Source: Cynocephalus volans
Lineage: Eukaryota; Chordata; Mammalia; Dermoptera; Cynocephalidae
Length of the DNA stretch: 64,000 nucleotides
Assembly (NCBI RefSeq): GCF_027409185.1
Contig: NC_084474.1
Span: 6,751,382 to 6,815,381, forward strand
Direction of reading: 5' to 3'
This document shows, piece by piece, positions 37,325 through 48,099 of this stretch. The notes under the pieces were generated by a model that was not told the DNA's origin, searched no databases, and worked only from the letters and a program-made list of their open reading frames with translations. A program made the position numbers and the translations under genes. Each line of letters starts with the position of its first letter. The first letter of the stretch is position 1.

Positions 37325-37655
37325 AGACTGGCCATTATTATGTTAAGTGAAGTGAGCCAGACAAAGAAACAGAAATAGTTCATGTTCTCACTCATAACTG
37401 GCTGCTAGGAAGGAAGGAAGTTGGTGGGGGGTGGGTAAGGAAGGAAGGAATTAAGGAAAGAAAGAAAGAAAAGACCACAGCAATATGTTGAACTTTCAGA
37501 AGGAGAGAATAAACCTAAGGATACTAGAGGTGGGGGGGAGGGAGGGATGGGATTTTGGAAGTGATAGGTTGGGCAAAGGGCATAAAGAAATACTGCTATT
37601 TGTAAAAATGCATATGTTAATAATAAATAAAAAATTATTTTAATAAAGAACATTT
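37325..37655 (+). mobile_element. LINE-1 3' end fragment
   Basis: ORF2 end text (TATGTTAAGTGAAGTGAGCCAGAC) is followed by a 3' UTR with purine repeats (GGAA/GAAA at 37404-37471), a G-rich block at 37530-37552, and an A-rich tail ending near 37645. Confidence 0.8.
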
Positions 37656-38960
37656 TTTCCTTTGCTGTGCGGAAGCTTTTTAGTTTGATATAATTCAATT
37701 TGTTTATTTTTTCTTTTGTTGCCTGTGCTTTTGGGGTGTTATTCATAAAGTCATTGCCCAGTCCTAACTCCTGGAGCCTTACCCCTATGTTTTCTTCTAA
37801 GAGTTTTAAAGGTTCAGACCTTATATTTAAGTCTCTAATCCATTTTGAGTTGATTTTTTTATATGGTGAGAGGTACGGATTAAGTTTCATTCTTCTACAA
37901 ATGGATAAGCTTCTGCACAGCAAAGGAAACAATCAACAGTGTGAAAACACATCATAGAGAATGGGAGAAAATATTTTCAAACTATGCATCCGATAAGGGA
38001 ATAGTACACAGAATATACAAACAGCTCAGAGAACTTTACACCAAAAATCCCCCACAATAATCCAATTAAAAAAATGAGCAAAAGAGCTGAATAGACATTT
38101 CTCAAAGGAAGATGTACAAATGGCCAACAGACATATTAAAAAATGCTCCACATCACTACATCACTAATCATCAGGGAAATGCAAATCAAAACCATATTGA
38201 GATATCACCTCACTCTAATCAGACTGGCTATTATTAAAAAAAAAAAAAAGAATAATAAATGCTGACAAGGATGTGGAGAAAAAGGACAGCTGTTATGGAG
38301 AACAGTATGGAGGTTCCTTAAACAACTAGATAGAACTTCCATATGATCCAGCAATCCCACTACTGGGGATATATACAGAGGATTGGAAAACATCAGGTAG
38401 AAGGGATACCTGCACTCCCATGTTTATTGCAGCTCTACTTACAATAGCCAGGTGATGGAACCAACCTAAATATCCATCTATTGATGACTTGATAAGGAAA
38501 ATGTGATATATATATACACAATGGAATAATACTCAGCCATAAAAAAGAATGAAATTCTACCATTTGCAACAGCATGAATGAGCCTGGAGAAAATTATCCT
38601 ACTTGAAACAACCCAAGTGCAGAAAGAGAAATATCACATGTTCTCACTCATGACTAGGAACTGAATCCATAAATAAACAAATGAACAATAAAGAGAGAGA
38701 GAGAGAGAGAGAAAGAAAGAAAGAAAGAAAGAAGGAAAGAAGGAGAAAGAAAGAAGGAAAGAAGGAAAAAGAAAGAAAGAAAGAAAAAACAACCATAGTA
38801 ATATATTGAACTTTTAGAAAACTAGAGGTGGAAAAGCAAAGTGGAGAGGGGAGGGAGGGGGGCTAATGAGGAATTGGTTAATGGACACAAAGAATGATTG
38901 CATATTGTTATGATGAATAAGCTAACTATACTGATCTAACCACCACACATTCTACAGTTA
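37656..38960 (+). mobile_element. LINE-1 with inverted 5' segment
   Basis: 37661-37901 is antisense ORF2. 37905-38690 is sense ORF2 to the C-terminus. The 3' UTR runs to about 38960. The two parts overlap by 18 bp of L1 sequence: TTTGCTGTGCGGAAGCTT at 37661-37678 is the complement, with one mismatch, of 37907-37924. This is a clean twin-priming inversion. A (GA)n/(GAAA)n run lies at 38694-38786. Confidence 0.9.
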
Positions 38961-39059
38961 TGGAAATCAACCTTCCCTGGTGTACATGACTTGTACAGCC
39001 CTCTCTATTCTAGTGTGTGGAATAGAAATATAATGGGATATATATCCAATGATTTTATA

Positions 39060-39535
39060 ATGTTATATGCAAGAAGATATTTTGTGGATATAATTAAGAT
39101 CTCTGTTTAGTTGAGTTCGAGTTAATTAAAAGGGAATACATATACCTGAGGATGACCTGGGTCAAACAGACTTATAGAGGTCCTCCAGCTGGGCTTAAAG
39201 GAACAAACTTCCATGTTATAAAGAAGCCTGCATGACATGGAATGGTGACTCACCTCTAAGAGTTGAGAAAACTTTCTTTTGACAGTCAAAAAAAAAAGCA
39301 GAATCTTCAGTCTTACAAACACAGGAACCACATTCTGCCAAAAACCAGTGAACTTAGAAAAAGACCCCAAGCATCAAATGAAATAATGGTCCTGGCTGAC
39401 ACTTTAAGTTCAGCCTTGTAGGACTCAGAGCACTAGAAAAATATGCCAGACTCCTAACAGTGCCATAACAAAAGTGTGGTGTTTTAAGCAACCAAGTTTC
39501 TGGTAATTTTTTACACAGCAATAGAAAACAAATAC
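39060..39535 (+). mobile_element. MLT1-type MaLR LTR
   Basis: It runs from GGATATAATTAAGATCTC through GACCTGGGTCAAACAG, TTGACAGTCAAAAAAAAAAGC and TAAGTTCAGCCTTGTAGGACTC to GTTTTAAGCAACCAAGTTTCTGGTAAT. Confidence 0.75.
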
Positions 39536-39594
39536 TCTTACGTAATATTTCTTTTTCTTTGGTTACCTTGTAGATTTTCTTTTTAAACTTTTGC

Positions 39595-40375
39595 TATAGA
39601 CTGAATGTTTGTGCCCCTCCAAAATTCATTTGTGGAAATATCTCCAAAGTGATGGTATTTGGAGTTGGGGCTTTTGAAGGTAGGAAGTGATTGGGTCATG
39701 AGGGGAAAGCCCTCAGGTATGGTATTAGTGCCTGTAGAGCTAGGGCTGGGTCTCTGGTGCTCACAGACCTCTCGATCCCATTCACAAACCCTTCACATAA
39801 CAGGTTTATGAGCTAGGTAACTGGCAAAAAGGTCCTTGTAGCATTGGTTGAAGTAGGAATAGTCTTTATTCAGCACACACACATCTAAGAGCTAAAGCAA
39901 TCCACACAGAGAAACTCAGAATCTCAACTGCTACCAGCAAGGTCCAAAGTAAAACTGAAACTGAGCAGCTGCCAGCAGAGTAAACATGCTCTATTGTTAG
40001 AGGCAAGCTCTCTGCCGCCAGCCTGCTTCACAAACTGCAGAATACACAAAAGCAATTAACTAGAAGGATACATGGGTGCAAATGCACACTAACTACACCC
40101 ACACAACTTGTTTACAAGAAATATCGAAGGAGCCTGACTAAATTATTCTATTTCCCCACAGCGCCCTTATTAAAGGGATCCCAGAGAATTCCCTCACTCC
40201 TTTCTGTCATGTGAGGTTAGAGAGAGAAGACAGCTGTCTAAGAAGAAGTGGGGCCTCAGCAGACACCAAATCAGCCAGTGCCTTGATCTTGGACTTCTTA
40301 GCCTCCATAACTGTAAGAAATAAATTTATTTAAACTTCCCAGTCTAACGGAATTCCAAACAGACTAAGACATCCT
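39595..40375 (+). mobile_element. MLT1-type LTR split by a younger solo LTR
   Basis: The left part is 39595-39732 (ACTGAATGTTTGTGCCCCTCC, then GGGTCATGAGGGGAAAGCCC). The right part is 40161-40375 (GCGCCCTTATTAAAGGGATC, then CCTTGATCTTGGACTTCTTAGCCTCC, then AGACTAAGACA). The interrupting LTR duplicated about 5 bp. Confidence 0.85.
39733..40160 (-). mobile_element. Solo LTR (428 bp), related to 1002-1325
   Basis: Termini are TG...CA. Flanks GTGCC (39728-39732) and GCGCC (40161-40165) form a 5-bp duplication with one mismatch, or a 4-bp one. The minus strand starts TGTGGGGAAATAGAATAATT. It contains an AATAAAG-type signal (plus CTTTATT at 39866). It shares blocks with the LTR at 1002-1325. Confidence 0.8.
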
Positions 40376-40399
40376 ATGTTTCCAGATTTTTCTGTTTTT

Positions 40400-40850
40400 G
40401 CCTAGTGGTGTTTTATTTTTGTTTAACCTTCTTGATTCTTTGAAAGTATTCTTTTGTGTTTTATTTCAGTTGCTTTTTGAATATTCTTAGCTATCATCTC
40501 TTCAAATATTTCCTTAATCCCATTACATGTATACTGGCACCATTTGATATTGTTCCAGAAATATTTTCCCACCATCTAGTGGATGCTCTATTCTGGTTTT
40601 CTCTTTTCTACTGTTAACTCTTTATGTTTCATTTTGGATAATTACTATTGTCCTGTCTGCAAGTTCACTGTTGTCTCTCTCATTTGTCAAATGTACTATG
40701 ACCTTAATTTTTATTTTTCTGTGTTTTTCATTTAAGCATTTTCATTTTATTCTTTTTCTAGTGTCCATCTCTACTGAAATTCCCCATGGAATGCTTAGTG
40801 TCACTTTCTGTAATAAATCATTTAACATTTTAACCAGTTAGTTTGATCAG
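40400..40850 (-). mobile_element. Old LINE-1 (L1ME/HAL1-like) fragment, antisense
   Basis: CATTTTGGATAATTACTATTGTCCTGTCTGCAAGTTCACTG is the antisense L1 block shared with 30200-30650 and 32380-32810. Confidence 0.55.
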
Positions 40851-40864
40851 TTAATCTATAAGTT

Positions 40865-41515
40865 TCCATATTAGTTTTTTATTGCTATATTGCTACATAT
40901 CAAATTACCACATGCTGAGTAGTTCAAAACATACCATTTATTCCACTTTTTCTGTAGGTCCTAAGTCCTTGCACAACATAATAGTTCTCTGGGCAGGGTC
41001 ACACTAGGCTGAAATTAAGATATCAGACAAGGATGTCATCTCATCTGAGGCTTAAAGTTTTCTTCCAAGCTCACTGGTATTTGTCAAAACTTAGTCCCTA
41101 GCAGTTGTTGTATGTAGGACTGAAGTTTCTGCTTTCTTCCTGATTTTTAACTAGAGGCCAGTCTCAGCTCATGGCCTTCCTTAGAGGCTACAACCATCAT
41201 ATAGCATGTAGATTTCTTATTCTGCTGTTTGATAGCTTTATCCTTAAAGGCCTAAATGAGAATCATTTTCATAATTCAAATATTTCTGACATATTTTAAA
41301 GTCTCCTCTGATTAGGCCAGGCCTGCCCAGGATAGTCTTCCATTAGACTATCTCAAAGTCAAGTGACTAATAACCTAATCATAGGAGTAATATCCCAGTA
41401 TATTCATAGGTTCCACCCACAAAGAGTGGGAGGGAAGTATACAGTGTGTGCCTAAAAGGGGGCAGGAATTTTAGGGGCCATCATAGTCATGCCTACTACA
41501 AACCATCCTCAGGAC
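40865..41515 (-). mobile_element. Possible MaLR-type LTR in antisense
   Basis: It begins with TTAGTTTTTTATTGCTATATTGCTACATATCAAATTACCAC and ends near the CATCATAGTCATGCCTACTACA block. The layout suggests an old LTR read backwards, but the family is uncertain. Confidence 0.4.
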
Positions 41516-41519
41516 CCCA

Positions 41520-43860
41520 GGGGTTTACATCCTTTCTATAAGCAAAATGCATTTGCAAATTGCAAAGTCCCCAAGTGTGTCAACTTTGTTCTTTTTCTAT
41601 CAGAACTTCTACTCTTGATTTATTTGATTGATTCATAAAGACAGATGATCAGTCTAACATGCCTCACTGATAATGGGTTTTCTTCTCTAAAGCAGGCATA
41701 GACTTTCCCAGTCTCTGATGAGATTTGACCACCACATCTTCTGGCCAGTCATTAGCACTATGCTACATTCCACTTACAGATGTACCTTTTTGCACCCATG
41801 AACTTGATATCTAGCCAGATCTGTAGTATGTAGTATGTAGTATGATCCCATCCACCTTCCATGCACTATTTTTAGGCCTACATGCACTTATTGTAGCCAA
41901 CTTCTATACTTCTAGGAGACCGGGAAACTGAGGGGGAGCACTCCATATGGCAGCCCAATCACGCCATCTCATGCATTTCTCTTTACCCATGCCCTGGTTT
42001 TAAAGGTATAACTCTGTAATTCTGCTTTTTAAGCAAAAAAAAAAAACAAACAAAACAAAACAGCAAAATGCCTAACAAAATGTCCTTTGCAATCACTGAA
42101 GTCCCCAAATTAGTTTCTTCTTTCTCAATCATTTCTTTATATACACTAGTGGTCCTGAAAATTATGCCTTGTTGAAAGATGATTCTACAAATTGAGTCCT
42201 CAGAGGAAGCACTGGAGAAAGAATGCTAACCATAACTTTTAGCTTATTTCTCAACTTAGGAAATGAAAAATTCAGTCTTTTTTTCCTGCTGAGATTTGGA
42301 CCTTAGCTTTAATTTCTGTTCTATTAGCAAAAGCTCACTCTACATTCCATTCCACTTGTATGTACTTTTTCAGACTGTTTTTAAAATCATGTTAAGAGAA
42401 TGCTTTATGGTTTAAAACTAAAAACAACACAGGAAGTAAAATTCTTTTTTTATTGATATTTTCTAAATTTATTGGAAACCAGATCACAGTATCAAAAATT
42501 TCAATGAAATAATACATTTCTGAGTATTAAAGAAAGAAGTTTTGTAAGATTGAGTTCCTTTTCATAACTATACTCTTTAAGAATGCATTTAAATGTGATT
42601 GTGGTAGTTTTAGTAGTTATGTCATAATAAGTATTTACAGCTATAGCCAACTATAACCGACTAGAAACACATGGCCATTTAGGAACTTTTAAAAAATATA
42701 TAAATCACAGTTAAAAACATTATACTATGGAATTATGTGGTCACATATATTGGATCACAAAGAATTTTTAGTAGATGAAAGCATACACTCAATGTCCATA
42801 TAGTATAATTTATTTATGTGCTTAGAAGAGCTATTTGTTGTATGTGTTTTAGTTAAAAAAGCTAAAACTGCTCATTTCCACTTGCTTTCTCTTTAAATTG
42901 CTATAGCTAACTTATTTGTGAACTATGCTAAAAAACAAATTTTAAAATGCTTTTCAAGGTAAGCTGTAAATAAAGAGCTTTGAAGTAGTTCTGATTAATA
43001 ATGCAATATCAACATAACCATCGCAATTGAAAACAAAGGTTGCATAGTGTTAACTTAGATGAATATAGGATTTTGTTGCTTAAAAATTTAGGTAGCTTTG
43101 TATTTCTGAGCCACTAGTAATCTTTTCATATTTCCATATATTTGAGGTTGTTTGTCGAATGAGTAATTTTCAAAATAATAAAAAAATACAATAATACAAA
43201 GTAGAAAACTTCATTAACAATCACAAAAATAAATACTAATTCTTCATTTGGTCAATTCTATAAAATTATTAGAGAACAAAATGTGTTCCAAATAAGGGCT
43301 GCATTTTGATAAATTTTAATTTTCATAAATTTTAATTTTCTAAGTCTTATAATACTGTACATCTTCCAGAGTTTAAGACTGTTGAGAAATATTGGGAAAA
43401 CATAGTGCTAAAACTAGAGTGCAAAATAATTTTTTATTAGGAAGGGATGTTGCATTTCAGAAAGTTTAATCTTTAAGTTAATTTGTGAAGTAATGAATAC
43501 AAAATGCATAGGAAGTGACATAGAAGTCTGGAATGAAGGTCCACAAAGTTCAATAATTTAGTAATCAATTCCTTAATTTAAAGTAAGCAAACCAATGTAC
43601 ATTAATTTATTATCAATATAAGCACACAAATATATGTGCATAGCATTCAAATATGTGTGCATGGTTATGTAAGTGGTAGAATGCCAAAATAGCCAATATT
43701 TTCTCCCATTTCTGTATGTAACTTTGTGGCTCCTTCAGTCAAAATTAGAATCTATTTATCTAAACTTTGTGTATAGCCAAAGAGAAAATAGAAAGTTTAA
43801 GCCAAATGACTTTTGACACATTCATAAAGACCATTCAATTGTGGATAGTCACTTCAATCA
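41520..43860. other. No recognised gene; AT-rich DNA
   Basis: I see no gene or named repeat, only an A-rich run at 42037-42060. Confidence 0.45.
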
Positions 43861-43869
43861 TTGTGCGAG

Positions 43870-44480
43870 AAAAGTTTGATATCCATATGCCAAAATAAAC
43901 CAAACAACACCCCCCTCAACCCATACCTTTTAACCCGTGCAAAAATTAACTAAATAATGAATCATATAATAATGTAAATGTAAAACCTAAATCCATAAAA
44001 ATTCTAGAAGACATCATAGTAGTGAATCCTTATAAGCTTGAATTAGGCAAAGATTTTAGATATGACATATAAATGATGACTAATACATGAAAATGTAATA
44101 GACTGGACTCCATCAGGATTAAAACTTCTGCCATTCAAGACATGCTTTAAGAAAATGAAACGTCAGTGAAGTTATAGGATGAAAATATTTGCAAAATATA
44201 TATCTGATAACTCTTGTATCTAAAATCTAAAAAAAAAAAAAGGTTCAAACAAACACTTCATCAAAGCAGAATCATTGATAGCAAATAGGCACATGAAAAT
44301 GTGCTCAACATTATGAGTAATTATGGAAATATAAATTGAAATCACACTAAGATACTACTGCATGTTTTAAGTTCCGTACGTGTTGGAGCTGAAACTGAAA
44401 GTCTGCAGTATTTTTTGTATATGAGTTGTACCTTAGTAAATCTGATTTAGAAATACAAAAATATGTTAAAACAAATTATT
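43870..44480 (+). mobile_element. Old LINE-1 ORF2 3' part
   Basis: Sense ORF2 order is visible: AAAATTCTAGAAGACATCATAG, then GACTGGACTCCATCAGGATTAAAAC, then GATGAAAATATTTGCAAAATATATATCTGATAAC and AAATAGGCACATGAAAATGTGCTCAACATTATG. It has indels throughout. Confidence 0.75.
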
Positions 44481-46129
44481 ACTCAGCTGTATAAAACACC
44501 TCATTGAAGAAATATCCTACATAAAAAGGCAAGGCCCATGAAATTATTTATGGATATGAATTCTGCTGTTAACATAACACCATATCTCCATAATGCACTT
44601 GGTCAATTATAAAATGTATCATAATATGCATGCATGTCATATTTAATTTATTCCTTTTTTCAGGGGATTTCTTCTTGATTGATCATCTTGAAAATTACCT
44701 AGAAAATACCATCTGTTGCATTAATATTTAATAAATGAACAAACACACAATAAGTATAAATTTATTATGAACGCAGTTATTCAAATTTTTAGAATTAATC
44801 TGCCAGTGGTGTCAACATTGGTCAATAGAACAAGACTGAAAAACTAAAACAAAGAAAAAGAAAAAAATAATAATAAAAAGTAGGCTTTTGTGTTGTTAGC
44901 CCTAAAGTTTGATAGCAAATCTGGCTATGTTATTTATATACAAAGGCAAACTTTTTTTCTACTTTTAGTGAATACTTTAAGTAATTTTAAACTTTTAAAT
45001 TTTGCTTTCACTTGCAAATATACGGAAATTTATATGTGCATTAGGAGAAAAATATTTTTGAGTCATACATTACATAGATGTTATATCTGTTGTGCAAAGG
45101 GATCATAATCACAAACCACAAGCATCAGACAATGAAGACAAGCATAGGATTTGGGGAGGAAAAACTTAAAGAGGGAGAAGTAACAGAGCTACTATTTCTT
45201 TTTGAACTTTCATATTTAAATAGCATAAGCTGTAAATAGCTGTCTGTATACTTAATGGCGAAGATTCCAGCGACTTTCTGAGTCCTCTGGTTTGGCTCAG
45301 CATGACGCTAAGAACACACCAAGAGAATGTGAACCTCACCCCCTCTGTCTTAGATATTTATTAACAAGTTAACCTAACAGTGTCTAGGGAATATCAAGTT
45401 TTCCTAAATAATGAGAAATTTATCAACAAATCTCCAAGGTCAGGAAGCACCCCAGGGAGGACAAGCAGGAATGTGAATGTCTGCGTACTAAGCACTTTGG
45501 GAAAGCTTGGTGCTGCAGCAGTGCTTCCATCAGATTGCCCACATGCACTGGCCAAGTCCAGTTGAGCCTGCTCTGTAAGCTACACACACACAAAAGAAAG
45601 GTAATAAAACTCCAAGACAACATTATGATTTGTGTCTCACAATACGATAACTTTATAAACATTATAAGTGTTTTTAATTTAAAAATTTAGCCAAGACTGT
45701 TGAAGGATTTTAAAGCATTTTATATATTGTATTGTGTATGTCTAAGTGGAATGTACGAGGGGATATGCTATTGGGGTAATCATTTTAACATTAAAAGGAT
45801 TATAGGAAAACAATGTTCATGAAGAAAGGTTTAGCTTTTGGTTTTATCTTTTTTTACTGAGAATACAAAGTCATAAAATTTCAGCATGTTTTTCTTAATT
45901 TCTATGTCTGAGGAGATGTGAAAGTTGTAGGTAGATAACTCAGTTGTTCCATCAGTATGAGTTTATTTAGGAGTAAAATAAACTTCTCTAATGAGAATGA
46001 ACTAAAACTGCCCTACTGGATCCAGCTTTCCTTGTTTACTTGAAGTGGCTAAATTCCTTGTCCTTTCCTTGTTTTAATCCTTATTTTAGTTTTACAGTTA
46101 AATGATGCTTGCTTGTAAGAAATGTTTAG

Positions 46130-46620
46130 AGTGATGTTAAGGGTTAACAGCATTGACAGTTAAATGCAGTCTAAGCTCTGTGACTTGGTGGTTTGCCATC
46201 CTGTCAGCTCTTATTCTTTCTGTATGGGTGAGAGACTTCAGCCTGTCAGCTCCTTCCTGTGTTAAGTGAGAGACCCACTTGCTTTTTTAGCTCGCAGAGC
46301 AGAAAGCCCCCAAACCACACCCTCATCTCCATGACCTAGTTTTGCCCACCTGGTGAAGCCCTCTACCCACCTTTAGCCACCTGGTAAAAAACCTAATTTG
46401 GGTAAACTGCCTAGATACAGAGGCAGAGCCATTAAAAAAGCTTGCTTGCTTGCTCAAGAAAGGTATTTAACCCCAATTCTCCCTGCATTCCATACTCAAG
46501 TTTTTGGAACAGTAGTTTCCTGAGACTGCTAGCATAAGAAGTCCTCTGACTTCTCCATTTCTCCTAGTGTCTGCATTTCCTTTAGTGACTTCTACTGCAA
46601 CATACTAACTTGTCATTCAG
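46130..46620 (+). mobile_element. LTR-like element (uncertain family)
   Basis: The segment runs from about TGTTAAGGGTTAACAGC to CTACTGCAACA. It has a U3-like GC-richer body and a TATA-like GGTATTTAACCCC near 46463, then a leader-like region. No clear target duplication was found. Confidence 0.35.
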
Positions 46621-47059
46621 CCACCTTACCCAACCTTTTAGTGATATCTCCAGTTTGAATCAAGTTTGAAGTCTTATCCAAGTTACAAAAAAATCTAAAA
46701 AAATTATATAAAATAAATATCAAACAACATATATTAAAAATTTAAAAATATATAAATATTATAAAAATTAATATACAAAATATTATTTAAAAATTATATA
46801 GATATTATAAAGTTATAATATCTAGATAGGAAAAGAATGGAAAAGGGTTTTAAAATAGATGTGAATAGGGGACAAAGCTCAAAATCTTGGAAAGAGAGAT
46901 ACAGACCAAGTTAAAGAACTTGAGACAATTGACATGGAAATTAAATTTTTCACATCTCCTCTGTGTATGAGTATCTGTCTTCATTCAGTGAGACTTACTG
47001 ACATAGACCCTTTTGTAAAGGTAATTATTTTTTAAATTTGTTTATATAGCTTTGTTGTT

Positions 47060-47590
47060 GGAAAGATTCAAACATTTGGTTTAGATATTTTTATTGAGAA
47101 ACAGCAGCCCTAGCTTTATACCTACAGTCAGAGTGGAAGCATGGAATTCTGCCTGGGAGTCATCCTGTATGACCAGCAGGCATTCCTGGGGTGCAGGTTG
47201 AGCCACTGGTTTGTTGGCATAACCTTTACTCCCATCTTGCCCCCTGAAAAAACTTGTCTCTAGTGGAGCTTGTCCCCTGAAAAAACTTGCCTCAGTGAGC
47301 ATCCCAACTCTACCTTTGATTCTATGAAGAATATAAAAGAGATCCTGCCTGGGGTCATTAACACAGGCTCATGGCCACCAAGTGCTGCCCACTGTCTCTC
47401 AGGACAGGCAGGGACAGTAAGGACCTTATTGCAGCTGAACAAACTGCTGCATAGCAGTGTCAGGGACTATGCCAAGAGAGGTCCAAGGGCTGGCGTTCTC
47501 AGAAGGCAAGCCCCAGGATATGGGGAAAAGTCTGAGCAAAAAGCTACTGATGAACGAACCATGCGGTTTTACTGATAAGGACTTATGAAG
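47060..47590. other. Unassigned GC-richer segment with a 33-bp tandem pair
   Basis: CCCCTGAAAAAACTTG occurs at 47241-47256 and again at 47274-47289 (period 33). The surrounding segment is GC-richer than its flanks and could be an old LTR or ERV piece. I do not recognise it. Confidence 0.3.
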
Positions 47591-47829
47591 CTAAAAGAAA
47601 CTTTACTATGCTGCCAATATCAATTAATTAAAAAATATCGATCACACTAGAAAAAAAGTCTCTGTTATGTTTTCATTCTCTCTGTAAGGAATAATTTTAC
47701 AAAGTTTGTGTTGCATAAAGAAGCAAGACCGTGCAGTCAAAAAATGTTGGAAAGAAAAATATAAAGTCGTGTCAGGCAGAGTTAATTAAAATTATGATCC
47801 TACAGCCTTTTTATTTTGCATGACTGAAA

Positions 47830-48060
47830 TTCTGTATCTATTGAAAATTTCTTCCTCATCTTCTCCCACCTTCAGCCCCTGGCAACCACCATTCTACTCT
47901 AAGCTTCTATGAGTTTGACTACTTTAGATACCTCATGTAAGTGGAATTTGTCCTGTGAGTGGCTTATTTCACTTAGCACAATATTCTCACAGTTCATCTA
48001 TGTTGTACACAGTGTTCATACAGTTAACAGTACTGTATTGTTCCCTTAATAATTTGTTAA
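47830..48060 (-). mobile_element. LINE-1 3' UTR fragment, antisense
   Basis: CCTGGCAACCACCATTCTACTC, then GTTTGACTACTTTAGATACCTC and TGGCTTATTTCACTTAGCACAAT are the complement of an old L1 3' UTR/ORF2 end. Confidence 0.8.
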
Positions 48061-48099
48061 GGAGGTAGGTCTTCATGGCTTTTTTTTACCACACACAAA

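Noticed and set aside
37405-37932. 175-codon minus-strand frame
   Set aside because: It starts in the inverted L1 ORF2 block and runs on into 3' UTR of another L1. It is a chance junction frame.
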